Source: Phycisphaerales bacterium
GTDB lineage: Bacteria; Planctomycetota; Phycisphaerae; Tepidisphaerales; Tepidisphaeraceae
DNA length: 17,698 bases
Reading direction: 5' to 3'
NCBI GenBank assembly: GCA_028288905.1
Contig: JAQGHJ010000948.1
Span: 1-17,698, forward strand
Shown here: one piece after another, positions 6,797 through 15,982 of the stretch
Layout of the letters: each line of letters opens with the position of its first letter
Position numbering within the stretch: position 1 is the stretch's first letter
The notes under the pieces: generated by a model
The model's database searches: none
The model's input: only the letters and a program-made list of their open reading frames with translations
What the model was told of the DNA's origin: nothing
Program-made: the position numbers and the translations under genes

Positions 6797-8041
6797 TCAC
6801 GGCAGCCGCAAGTCGTTTACGGACACTCCCAGGGCGGCTAGGGTGGCGGCGGCTTTCGTGAGCGTCTCCTCGTACTCGGCCGCCGGGTCGGAGTCGGCGA
6901 CGATCCCGCCGCCGACCGGCACGTACGCCAGCCCGTCCTTCACCACCGTCGTCCGGATCGCGACGTTGAACTCCATCGCTCCGTCCGCCCCGACCCACCC
7001 GATTGCCCCGCAGTACGGCCCGCGGGCGACCGGCTCCAACTCGTCGATCACCTCCATCGCCCGCACCTTCGGGCACCCGGTGACCGACCCGCACGGGAAC
7101 ATCGCCCGCAGGATGTCCACGAACCCCACGCACGGCCGCAGGATGCCCTCGATCGTAGCCACGCCGTGGTACACGGTCGGGTGGGCCTCGATCATTCGCG
7201 GCTCCGTCACCTTCACAGTGCCGACCTCGCAGATCCGCCCGAGGTCGTTCCGCTGGAGGTCGACGATCATCGTCAGTTCGGCCTTGTCCTTCTCGCTGGC
7301 GAGCAGCTCGCGGTCCATGCCGGGCCGGCGGGGGCGGGTGCCCTTGATCGGCCGGCTGGTGATCCGCCGGCGGCCGTCCGGCAGCGGGTCGACGCGGAAG
7401 AACAGCTCGGGCGAGTTGGACACGAGCGCGAAGTCGCCGAAGTCGAGCAGAGCCCCGTACCGGGCCCCGCCGAGGTCGGCCAGTCGGTGGAAGAGGTCCG
7501 CGGACGGGCGCGGCCACGGGACGGCGAGCCGCTGGGACAGGTTCACCTGGAACACGTCACCCGCCCGGACGTACTCGATCGCCCGGGCGACGGCGGCGAG
7601 GTAGCCGGCGCGGCCGAATGTGGACATCACGACTGCCGCAGGCGGGGCGACGAAGGCTGGCAACGGCGGCGGCTCGACCGGGCCGACCGGCGGGTCGCGC
7701 CCGGCCTCGCCGGCCAGCGCGAACGCGAAGAGCGGCATCCCGAGATCGTCCGGCGGGATGGCCGGCAGGCGCTCGAACCGCCGGCCGAGGTCGTAGGACA
7801 GGTACCCGACCCACCGGCCGCCACGGTACGGGAGGTCGGCGAGGTCCATCGACCCGATCCACCGCAGGGCGTCGAGCGGGTCGTCCCAGATTCGGGCAGG
7901 CTCGCCGTCCGCCTTGCCCGTGGACCGGCCGGTCGCCGGGTCGTGCCGGATGACAAACTCGGACCCGCTGGCCGCCCAGCCCCACCTCGGCGCGGCGGCG
8001 GGGGCGTTCGTGCGGAGGGCGAGGAAGCGGGGCCGGACCAC
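6797..8041 (-). CDS. pabB: Aminodeoxychorismate synthase component I (PabB-like chorismate aminase)
   Basis: A 414-residue chorismate-binding enzyme that would aminate chorismate to 4-amino-4-deoxychorismate for folate synthesis, using ammonia from a PabA-type subunit not present here. The catalytic domain covers about residues 140-405. It contains GDVFQVNLSQR (161-171), RPIKGTRPR (230-238), SEKDKAELTMIVDLQRNDLG (249-268), FPCGSVTGCPKVRAMEVI (315-332) and CGAIGW (344-349). K233 in PIKGT is diagnostic: PabB enzymes have Lys as covalent nucleophile here, whereas TrpE usually has Ala (PIAGT). The N-terminal 135 residues are shorter than in E. coli PabB. The start codon is GTG at 8041, with no strong ribosome-binding site. 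An ATG at 8049 is out of frame. It follows a small membrane protein by 58 bp and converges with the MFS gene. Confidence 0.88.
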   Translation of the reverse strand: MVRPRFLALRTNAPAAAPRWGWAASGSEFVIRHDPATGRSTGKADGEPARIWDDPLDALRWIGSMDLADLPYRGGRWVGYLSYDLGRRFERLPAIPPDDLGMPLFAFALAGEAGRDPPVGPVEPPPLPAFVAPPAAVVMSTFGRAGYLAAVARAIEYVRAGDVFQVNLSQRLAVPWPRPSADLFHRLADLGGARYGALLDFGDFALVSNSPELFFRVDPLPDGRRRITSRPIKGTRPRRPGMDRELLASEKDKAELTMIVDLQRNDLGRICEVGTVKVTEPRMIEAHPTVYHGVATIEGILRPCVGFVDILRAMFPCGSVTGCPKVRAMEVIDELEPVARGPYCGAIGWVGADGAMEFNVAIRTTVVKDGLAYVPVGGGIVADSDPAAEYEETLTKAAATLAALGVSVNDLRLP

Positions 8042-8099
8042 GCGGGCATGATAGGGCCGGCCGACCTGTCGGACAGGCCGGGCGGTGGGGGCGTCGGAC

Positions 8100-8360
8100 C
8101 TACGGCTTCCGCCGCCGGAACAGGTACGCCGCGAACGACGTCAACCCGGCGAACCGGTACCCGGGGTCGGCGTAGTGCTGCACCACGTAAAACGCGAAGT
8201 AGTACGCCCGACAAAAGCACCAGACGGCCACCCCGAGCAGGGCGGCCACCTTTAACGTCGGGTGCTCCAGCACCACCCCGCCGGCGGCCAGCAACCCGGC
8301 CAGCACGAACAGGCCGGCCTTGAGGTACATCAGCTTCGGGTTGCGGAGGTCGGCGGGCAC
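8100..8360 (-). CDS. Small two-helix membrane protein
   Basis: An 86-residue protein with two hydrophobic segments, about residues 13-31 and 37-55, separated by the short polar turn EHPTLK and followed by an aromatic stretch, CRAYYFAFYVVQHYADPGYRF (49-69, written here only for its first and last residues C49 and F69). The C-terminus is basic (RRRK). I recall similar short proteins in Gemmataceae but know no function. The start is GTG at 8360; an internal ATG at 8330 would still keep both helices. It lies between the terminator of the type III glutamine synthetase and the pabB-like gene, and may be co-transcribed with the latter. The codon bias and membrane pattern support a real gene. Confidence 0.7.
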   Translation of the reverse strand: MPADLRNPKLMYLKAGLFVLAGLLAAGGVVLEHPTLKVAALLGVAVWCFCRAYYFAFYVVQHYADPGYRFAGLTSFAAYLFRRRKP

Positions 8361-8405
8361 GGTGCGGAACTGTTCGCGGTGTCCGGGATGCGGGCCCGAC
8401 GAAAA

Positions 8406-8439
8406 CGGGCGGCCCCGGCACGAATGCCGGGGCCGCCCG
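8406..8439 (-). terminator. Intrinsic terminator of the type III glutamine synthetase gene
   Basis: A perfect 15-bp stem (arms 8406-8420 and 8425-8439, loop CGAA on the plus strand) ends, read on the minus strand, in GTTTTCGTC. It begins 51 bp past the glnN stop codon. The long GC stem followed directly by a short T-run is typical of a Rho-independent terminator on the minus strand. Confidence 0.85.
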
Positions 8440-8489
8440 AGGGTCTCAACCTGCTCGATCGAACGACCGCGATCTCGCGGCCGGCCCGC

Positions 8490-10667
<2,178 letters not shown>

Positions 10668-10763
10668 GGGGGGTTCTCCTCAGCGGGCTTGGTTTCTATG
10701 GGGGAAGAGGGCGGCGGGGGCGGCGACGCAGGTTCGCCGGCCACGACCTTGGTCCGATCCTTC

Positions 10764-10792
10764 ATTGTCTGGTGCCCGACGCGGGCTGTCAA
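10764..10792 (-). promoter_or_regulatory. Sigma-70-type promoter of glnN
   Basis: Read on the minus strand, a perfect TTGACA -35 box (10792-10787) is followed after exactly 17 bp by GACAAT (10769-10764), a four-of-six match to TATAAT. The predicted start point is near 10757, giving a leader of about 90 nt before the ATG at 10667. It sits in the 179-bp gap behind the MocR gene, so glnN can be expressed independently of that gene. No copy of the ACTGTACT repeat found upstream of the MocR gene is present here. Confidence 0.7.
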
Positions 10793-10846
10793 AACGCCCA
10801 GGAAACCGTCGGTGCCCCCGCGGCGAGAGCCCCGCGCGGCGGGCGG

Positions 10847-12322
10847 TCACGCACCGCCGGCGGCCGTCGCCCCCATCGCCTCGGCGATGAGCCGGCCGAG
10901 GGTCGGGATCGCCCGCTCGACCTCGGGCGTCCAGAGCAGCCCGCAGTTGAGCCGGACGCAGTTGCGGTACTTGCCGGCCGCGGAGAAGACGACGCCGGGG
11001 CAGATCGAGATCCCGGACTTGATCGCCCGGTCGTGCAGGGCGACGGAGTCGACCCGCTCGGGCAACTCGACCCACAGCAGGAACCCGCCCTGCGGGCGGG
11101 TGATCCGCGTCTCCCGCGGGAAGTGCTCGGCGATCAGCTCGCTCATCCGCTCGACCTGCCGGCGGTAGATGGTGGTGACCTTCCGCAGGTGCCGCTCGTA
11201 CCCGCCCTCCTCCAGGAACCGGGCCAGCGCCAGTTGCGGGAGCGTCGGCGAGGCGATGTTGAGCCAGGCCTTGGACCGGGTCACCTCCTTCAACCACTTG
11301 CCCGGCGCGCACCAGCCGATCCGCAGGCTCGGGGCGACCGTCTTGGAGACGCCGCCGCAGACCATCACGAGGCTGGACGCCGACGGCCCGGCGTCGTAGC
11401 TGCGACACGCCCGCGGGCGGGCCGGCTCGTAGACGAGGTCGGCGTAGATGTCGTCCTCGATCAGCGGCACGTTCGCCCGGCGGATCATCGCCACGAGCTG
11501 CCGGCGGTTCTCCTCGGGCATGGTCGAGCCCAGCGGGTTGTGGGCCGTCGGGATCAGGACGACGGCCTTGACGAGGTTCTGGCCGAGCACGACCTCCAGC
11601 GCGTCCAGCGACGGGCCGGTCCGCGGGTGCGTCGGGATCTCCAGCGCCTTGAGCCCGAGCATCTCGACGGTCTGGAGGATGCCCCAGTAGGTGGGGGACT
11701 CGAGCGCGACCGCGTCGCCCGGCTGGGTGACGGCGCGAAGGCACAGGTGAATCGCCTCGAGCGCGCCGGAGGTGATCACGACGTCGTCCGGCGACAGCGT
11801 GCACCCGGCCCGCAGGTACCAACGGGCCACTTGGCGACGGAGGGCCGGTATGCCCGCCGGCGGCGGGTAGCTCGACGACAGCCGCGGCTGCGACCGGCTG
11901 ATCGAGCTCATCAGCGCGTGGACCGACTTGGCGGACCAGTCGGAGACGGCGCCGCTGGACGCGCCCAGACCGATGATCCCGGGCTGGCCGAACTCCGTGA
12001 GCAACAGCAGCCGCAGGTCCCCGACCGTCACGTCGGACGCCGTCTCCGGGGGCCGCGACATCTCCGGCTCTTCCACCGTGTCGCGGCGGGGGGCGCGGAC
12101 GTAAAAGCCGGACTGCGGCCGGGCCTGGAGCCGACCCTCGTCCTCCAGCTTCCGGTAAGCCGCCACCACCGTCGAATTCGCGACGCGGAGCTGTTTGGCC
12201 AACGAGCGGACCGACGGCGCGCGCGCTCCCACGGGCAGCGTGCCGCCGTCGATCATCGTGATGATCTGATTCGCAACTTCTTCATATAAAGGCCGTTGCG
12301 GCTTTTTATCTGTAAAGTCCAT
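10847..12322 (-). CDS. MocR-type transcriptional regulator (GntR winged helix fused to aminotransferase-like domain)
   Basis: A 491-residue protein joining a GntR-family winged helix to a fold-type I aminotransferase-like effector domain, as in PdxR and GabR. The DNA-binding part is residues 8-77: PLYEEVANQI, APSVRSLAKQL (35-45), NSTVVAAYRKLEDEGRL (49-65), SGFYV. The PLP domain covers about 115-491: SSYPPPAGIPALRRQVARW (150-168), AHNPLG (260-265), EDDIYADL (289-296) and GVSKTVAPSLRIGW (324-337), with K327 as the PLP lysine. All PLP ligands look intact, so an aldimine-sensing regulator is expected. The start ATG at 12322 has no strong ribosome-binding site. The gene lies between two glutamine synthetases and divergent from a small Gln-rich protein. 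Repeats in its promoter region suggest autoregulation. Its ligand and targets are unknown. Confidence 0.93.
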   Translation of the reverse strand: MDFTDKKPQRPLYEEVANQIITMIDGGTLPVGARAPSVRSLAKQLRVANSTVVAAYRKLEDEGRLQARPQSGFYVRAPRRDTVEEPEMSRPPETASDVTVGDLRLLLLTEFGQPGIIGLGASSGAVSDWSAKSVHALMSSISRSQPRLSSSYPPPAGIPALRRQVARWYLRAGCTLSPDDVVITSGALEAIHLCLRAVTQPGDAVALESPTYWGILQTVEMLGLKALEIPTHPRTGPSLDALEVVLGQNLVKAVVLIPTAHNPLGSTMPEENRRQLVAMIRRANVPLIEDDIYADLVYEPARPRACRSYDAGPSASSLVMVCGGVSKTVAPSLRIGWCAPGKWLKEVTRSKAWLNIASPTLPQLALARFLEEGGYERHLRKVTTIYRRQVERMSELIAEHFPRETRITRPQGGFLLWVELPERVDSVALHDRAIKSGISICPGVVFSAAGKYRNCVRLNCGLLWTPEVERAIPTLGRLIAEAMGATAAGGA

Positions 12323-12332
12323 GCGGGTCGCC

Positions 12333-12441
12333 AGTACAGTTTTCAGGTGGCAATGCCAATACAGATTGGACGTTTTAGAACTGTACTGAGGTCAATTCAA
12401 AGGTGTTTGTACTGTACTTGGTGGACTGTAAATGCCAATAC
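12333..12441 (-). promoter_or_regulatory. Promoter and repeat-rich operator region upstream of the MocR gene
   Basis: This AT-rich stretch stands out from the GC-rich surroundings. On the minus strand TTGAAT (12400-12395), a 17-bp spacer and TAAAAC (12377-12372) form a plausible promoter. The octamer ACTGTACT occurs three times: inverted at 12333-12340, direct at 12380-12387 (inside the promoter spacer) and direct at 12411-12418. A partial copy, ACTGTAAA, lies at 12425-12432. The last two full copies are 31 bp apart, close to three helical turns. A second motif, AATGCCAATAC, is repeated directly at 12352-12362 and 12431-12441. Paired direct repeats are typical of MocR operators. Binding is inferred, not shown. 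Confidence 0.6.
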
Positions 12442-12544
12442 TAGTAGCAGAGAAACGAAGCCGAAATCGGAACCGCACCGAGGTGTTCTCTGTGGCTCAC
12501 GGGTGCCGACGGTTGGCGGAGAGTAGACAAGAGGAGTGTGTGTG

Positions 12545-12754
12545 ATGGCTCAAGTGCAAAACGACGTGTCGCGGTTCGCGGGTCCTTCCATGATCCAAGA
12601 CTACCACCACATGGCCGGCATCCCGCAGGTGCAGGACGAGAACGCCCGGGGCGGCCGGCAGTCCGAGCAGGGTCAGTCGGATCAGCGTCAGCAGGGTTCG
12701 ACGGGCCGGGTCGACGGTCAGTTCGAGTACCACAACCCGCGGCAGTACTCGTGA
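12545..12754 (+). CDS. Small hydrophilic Gln-rich protein, unknown
   Basis: A 69-residue protein beginning MAQVQNDVSRFAGPSMIQDY and ending with a polar Gln/Gly/Arg/Ser-rich tail (about residues 36-69) that closes with FEYHNPRQYS. It has no membrane segment, cysteine or known motif. The ATG at 12545 is preceded by AAGAGGAG about 8 bases upstream, a strong ribosome-binding site. A convincing hairpin terminator follows at 12825-12870. Both support a real transcribed gene despite the short length. It is divergent from the MocR regulator and shares its repeat-rich control region, and it faces the 3' end of the type II glutamine synthetase. I do not recognise the family. The tail is likely disordered. 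Confidence 0.6.
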   Translation: MAQVQNDVSRFAGPSMIQDYHHMAGIPQVQDENARGGRQSEQGQSDQRQQGSTGRVDGQFEYHNPRQYS

Positions 12755-12824
12755 GTCGGCGGTCGCCACGGGGTGCCCGGCGCGTGCTGGAGGGTGCACG
12801 CCGACACGCCAAGACGGTGATCGC

Positions 12825-12870
12825 AAACAAAGCTGGCCACGGCGGACCGCCCGCCGTGGCCTCTTTGTTT
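12825..12870 (+). terminator. Intrinsic terminator of the small Gln-rich gene
   Basis: GGCCACGGCGG (12835-12845) pairs perfectly with 12851-12861 around an ACCGC loop. The stem continues, after a small internal mismatch, through AAACAAAG (12825-12832) with CTTTGTTT (12863-12870). The right side supplies a T-rich tail on the plus strand, and the left side a T-rich run on the minus strand, so it could work in both directions. Confidence 0.75.
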
Positions 12871-12907
12871 TCCGACCCGGCGAATACGGACGGGCGGGGA
12901 AAACGGA

Positions 12908-12939
12908 ACGCCCCCGCCCGGGGGTCGGGGCAGGGGCGT
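12908..12939 (-). terminator. Probable terminator of the type II glutamine synthetase gene
   Basis: ACGCCCC (12908-12914) pairs with GGGGCGT (12933-12939), and further C/G pairing is possible inside the 18-base loop region. On the minus strand the hairpin is followed by TCCGTTTTCC. It begins 33 bp past the glnA stop codon. The position and T-run support termination of the minus-strand gene. Confidence 0.6.
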
Positions 12940-12971
12940 CGCGTTTCGGACCGGTCAATCGACGGGCGGCC

Positions 12972-13997
12972 TCACTTCGGCAGCGGCACGCTGGCGATCG
13001 TCTCGAGGATCCGGCTGGCGATCTGGTACGGGTCGCCCTGCGAGTTGGGGCGGCGGTCCTCCAGGTACCCGCGGTAGCCGTTCTTCGGGAAGCTGTTCGG
13101 GACGCGGATCGACGCGCCGCGGTTGGCGACGCCGTAGCTGAACTTGTTCCACGGCGCCGTCTCGTGCTTGCCGGTCAGGCGCTTGTCGTTGTCCGGGCCG
13201 TAGACGGCGATGTGCTCCATCAGGTACTTCTCGAACCCGGCCATCAGGTCCGTGAAGTACTTCTCGCCGCCGACCTCGCGCATGAACTTCGTCGAGAAGT
13301 TCGTGTGCATGCCCGACCCGTTCCAGTCGGTGTCGCCCAGCGGCTTGCAGTGCCAGTTGATGTCGAGCTCGTACTGCTCGCACAGGCGGAGCAGCAGGTA
13401 GCGGGCGACCCACATCTGGTCGGCCGCCGTCTTCGAGCCCTTGCCGAACACCTGGAACTCCCACTGGCCCTTGGCGACCTCGGCGTTGATGCCCTCGTGG
13501 TTGATGCCGGCGGCGATGCAGTAGTCGAGGTGCTTGCGGGTGATCTCGCGGGCCTCCCTGTTCATCAGCCCGTAGCCCACGCCGCAGTAGTACCGTCCCT
13601 GCCCCTCCTGCGGGAACCCGCCGCCGGTCGGGAACCCGAGCGGCTGCCCGTTCTTGTACAGGAAGTACTCCTGCTCGAACCCGAACCACGTGTCCGGGTC
13701 GTCGTGGATCGTCGCCCGGGCGTTGGTCGAGTGCGGCGTGCCGTCCGGGTGCATCACCTCGTTCATGATGATCGCCCCGTTCGGCACCTCCGGGTCCGGG
13801 TAGATCGCCACCGGCTTCAGCACGCAGTCGGAGTTGTGCCCCTCGGCCTGCTGCGTCGAGCTGCCGTCGAAGCCCCACAGCGGGACCTGCTCCAGCTTCG
13901 GGAACGCGTCGAAGTCCTTCACCAGGGTCTTGCCGCGGAGGTTCGGCGTGGGCTTGTACCCGTCGAGCCAAATGTACTCCAATTTGAACTTTGCCAT
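12972..13997 (-). CDS. glnA: Glutamine synthetase type II (eukaryote-like GSII)
   Basis: A 341-residue enzyme, the length of GSII rather than the roughly 470-residue GSI. It makes glutamine from glutamate, ammonia and ATP. In order: WGFDGSSTQQAEGHNSD (41-57), FGFEQEYFLY (105-114), GINAEVAKGQWEFQ (169-182), WNGSGMHTNFST (225-236), TGKHETAPWNKFSYGVANRG (275-294), SIRVP (296-300) and YLEDRRPNSQGDPYQ (311-325). These are the beta-grasp and catalytic signatures of GSII, with metal-binding Glu residues in EQE and AEV intact. There is no Tyr-adenylylation loop of the GSI-beta type, so other control is expected. The ATG at 13997 has GAGGAG about 11 bases upstream, a little far. A sigma-54-like element and a palindrome sit about 210 bp upstream, and a hairpin follows the stop. 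GSII is common in planctomycetes, some actinomycetes and rhizobia. Confidence 0.96.
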   Translation of the reverse strand: MAKFKLEYIWLDGYKPTPNLRGKTLVKDFDAFPKLEQVPLWGFDGSSTQQAEGHNSDCVLKPVAIYPDPEVPNGAIIMNEVMHPDGTPHSTNARATIHDDPDTWFGFEQEYFLYKNGQPLGFPTGGGFPQEGQGRYYCGVGYGLMNREAREITRKHLDYCIAAGINHEGINAEVAKGQWEFQVFGKGSKTAADQMWVARYLLLRLCEQYELDINWHCKPLGDTDWNGSGMHTNFSTKFMREVGGEKYFTDLMAGFEKYLMEHIAVYGPDNDKRLTGKHETAPWNKFSYGVANRGASIRVPNSFPKNGYRGYLEDRRPNSQGDPYQIASRILETIASVPLPK

Positions 13998-14406
13998 GGG
14001 TGCAGCGACTCCTCGGAAAGCAGCTCCGCGGTGGGAGAGCTAGCGTGACGGGAAACCTGGACGTGAGCCGCTCGCGGTTTTCCCGGAGTGGTCGTTGGAG
14101 AACGCGGGCCTCGCATCATCCGAACGGCCGGGCGGTGTCAATCCAACAAAGATGCCCGGGATCGTTCGGAAACCCGCCAACAGGTTTCAAATTCGCGATT
14201 GACGTTTCCGTTTGCAAACGGCGTGCGAGCCCCATCCGACGCGTCCCAGGGCGTTTCGGGTGCATACGGATTAGACAATCGGAGTTGCCTGGCTTGGCGA
14301 ATGCCTACTGGCTCGGCGATCCGCAGCTTCGCTTCGCCCCCGCGGCTTGAGTGAAACCCCCATCCGATTGCAGCGACCCGCCCTAGGTGTAAATGTTGTA
14401 CGGGTT
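13998..14406. other. Long intergenic region upstream of the type II glutamine synthetase
   Basis: This 409-bp stretch carries no credible gene on either strand. It contains the glnA ribosome-binding site, the sigma-54-like element and palindrome at 14208-14228, and the 3' flank of the PIN/TRAM gene, for which I see no clear hairpin terminator. Its base composition is noticeably more AT-rich between about 14140 and 14290 than in flanking genes. A long glnA leader of roughly 200 nt is possible. I saw no recognisable riboswitch or glutamine-type aptamer. Confidence 0.5.
14208..14228 (-). promoter_or_regulatory. Sigma-54-like -24/-12 element overlapping a perfect 14-bp palindrome
   Basis: Read on the minus strand, 14228-14213 is TCGCACG-CCGT-TTGCA, which matches the sigma-54 consensus TGGCACG-N4-TTGCA at all defined positions except one G of the -24 GG pair. 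Spacing is exact. It overlaps CCGTTTGCAAACGG (14208-14221), a perfect palindrome that could be a repressor or activator site. The predicted start is about 200 nt before the glnA ATG. A nitrogen-regulated sigma-54 promoter would make biological sense, but the -24 mismatch leaves it uncertain. Confidence 0.45.
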
Positions 14407-15474
14407 CTACCCCTCGGACGGAGCGGCCGACCCGTTCGACATCCGGCCGAACACCATCCGCCCCGCGCTCGTCTGTAGCGCGCTCGTGACGGTGAACTCG
14501 ACCTCCTCGTTGATCCGCCCGCGGCCCTGCTCGACGACGACCATCGTCCCGTCGTCGAGGTATCCGACCCCCTGCCCGGCCGACTCGCCGGCCTTGACGA
14601 TCCGGACGGTCATCCGCTCGCCCGGCAGCACGGCCGGCTTCAGCGCCTTGCCGAGGTCGTTGAGGTTGATGACCGCGATCCCCCGGAGTTGGGCGACCTT
14701 GTTCAGGTTGTAATCGGTCGTGATCACCCGGGCGTTCAGCTCGGCCGCCAGATCGATCAGCCGGGCGTCCACCGACCGGCTCGCCCCGTCGCCGCCCCGG
14801 TTGGCGGCGGCGGCGTCGTCCGACTCGTACAGCACCACGTCCGGGTCCCCGGAGTTCCGGAGCTTCGCCAGCACGTCGAGCCCGCGGCGGCCGCGGTTCC
14901 GCTTGAGCTTGTCCCCGCTGTCGGCCACGTCCTGCAGCTCCTGCAGCACGAACCGCGGAACGACGAGCTGACTGTCGACGACGCCGGTCGCGACCACGTC
15001 GGCGATCCGCCCGTCGATCAGCGCGCTGGTGTCGAGCAGGAACGGGCGGACGCCCTTGGCGCTCTTCTTGAACTCGACGTACGGGATGATGAACCGGAAG
15101 TCGTCCTTCGTCTGCAGCGTGAAGCTGATCGTCAGGTAGCAGGTGACGACCGCGACCACGAGCCGGACGAACTCGACCGTCGCCCGCTTGACCGGCTCGC
15201 CCGGGTCCCGGTCCGGGATCGTGACGAACACCTGGTCGATGACGAGCTGGATCGGGAAGCTGAGCCCGTACGCGATCAGGATGCCGACGACGAGCCCGAA
15301 CATGACGCCGGAGAACACCGCCAGCTTGCGGCGGGGGCTCAGCACGTCGACGAAGATGAACAGCACGCCGACGAACAGGGCGATCGCCATCGCCCGCCAC
15401 GTGAGCCGGAGGTAGAACCACCCGACCGCGGCCATCAGGAGGACGAACAGCCCGCGGAGGACGTGAAGGACCAT
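14407..15474 (-). CDS. Membrane-anchored PIN/TRAM domain protein (YacL-like)
   Basis: A 355-residue protein with an N-terminal membrane module of about four helices (roughly residues 4-22, 27-45, 51-77 and 103-121), then a cytoplasmic PIN nuclease-fold domain (about 145-272) and a TRAM RNA-binding domain (about 281-343). The PIN acidic residues include D148 and D154 in LLDTSALIDGRIADV, E179, D236 in VDARLIDLA and D254 in ITTDYNLNK. LPGERMTVRIVKAGES and QGVGYLDDGTMVVVEQG are typical TRAM blocks. The order and length match the YacL-like family, proposed to be membrane-tethered ribonucleases. The ATG at 15474 directly precedes the first helix; a longer frame reaching 15636 is excluded because a promoter-like element lies inside it. 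Transcribed alone, away from the neighbouring surface-protein gene. Confidence 0.92.
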   Translation of the reverse strand: MVLHVLRGLFVLLMAAVGWFYLRLTWRAMAIALFVGVLFIFVDVLSPRRKLAVFSGVMFGLVVGILIAYGLSFPIQLVIDQVFVTIPDRDPGEPVKRATVEFVRLVVAVVTCYLTISFTLQTKDDFRFIIPYVEFKKSAKGVRPFLLDTSALIDGRIADVVATGVVDSQLVVPRFVLQELQDVADSGDKLKRNRGRRGLDVLAKLRNSGDPDVVLYESDDAAAANRGGDGASRSVDARLIDLAAELNARVITTDYNLNKVAQLRGIAVINLNDLGKALKPAVLPGERMTVRIVKAGESAGQGVGYLDDGTMVVVEQGRGRINEEVEFTVTSALQTSAGRMVFGRMSNGSAAPSEG

Positions 15475-15982
15475 CGGCGGCACCCCGGTCGGCGGGCGGG
15501 CGGAGCCGGGACCCCGGCGGGCCCGCCAGGCCGCGCCTTGACTATAAAGGTAGGCGGGGGGGCGGTCCAATCGCCGGAAAACGGGATCGCCGACCGCGGG
15601 GCTCCACGTGGGAAAGCCGGACCTGGGACGCCGCACCGCCGGACGCCACCCTACGCCCGTCCAGTGAGATCCACCCGTAGGTGGGGACGGCTGCCACGAA
15701 CTTCATCCGTCCCGCGAACTCCTTCCCCTCCCCGATTTGCCCCGACTATTGCTGGTTTATGTACTCGGATTCCTACAAACGGATTGTGTTTTAGGTCTCG
15801 CGTGGCCCGACCCGCAAGGGCAACCTAATCTTGCCCCGCCCGAACCGCCGGCCGGCCGGTGGGGAACCCCCCGAAAAAGGTTTGCAGACCGACCGTCGAC
15901 GGCGGATACTCCCGCCGTATCCCGCCGTCCGGACGGCGTTGCGCTCCGGGGGAACGCCTACGTCTCGAACCCAGTAAAATTC
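15475..15982. other. Divergent intergenic region between the PIN/TRAM and surface-protein genes
   Basis: The 508 bp hold the minus-strand promoter at 15541-15570 and, on the plus strand, an AT-richer island at about 15735-15800 with CTGGTTTATGTACTCGG and TTGTGTTTTAGG, which may contain the promoter of the surface-protein gene. GCCGGCCGGCCGG-type self-complementary sequence occurs at 15848-15860, and ATACTCCCGCCGTATCCCGCCGTCC at 15906-15930 carries short repeated CCCGCCGT units. No gene or RNA was recognised. Confidence 0.4.
15541..15570 (-). promoter_or_regulatory. Sigma-70-type promoter of the PIN/TRAM gene
   Basis: On the minus strand TTGGAC (15570-15565) and TATAGT (15546-15541) are separated by 18 bp. 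The predicted start near 15534 gives a leader of about 60 nt to the ATG at 15474 and argues against translation starting further upstream. Confidence 0.6.

Noticed and set aside
12500..12971. Minus-strand open frames opposite the small Gln-rich gene
   Set aside because: They run through two predicted terminators, and the plus-strand gene has the better ribosome-binding site.
15475..15636. N-terminal extension of the PIN/TRAM protein
   Set aside because: It would contain the promoter-like TTGGAC-18-TATAGT, and the added sequence is Arg/Pro-rich filler ahead of a natural first membrane helix.
15802..15818. Possible sigma-54 element (TGGCCCGACCCGCA) upstream of the surface-protein gene
   Set aside because: Spacing between GG and GC is off and the TTGC half is missing.
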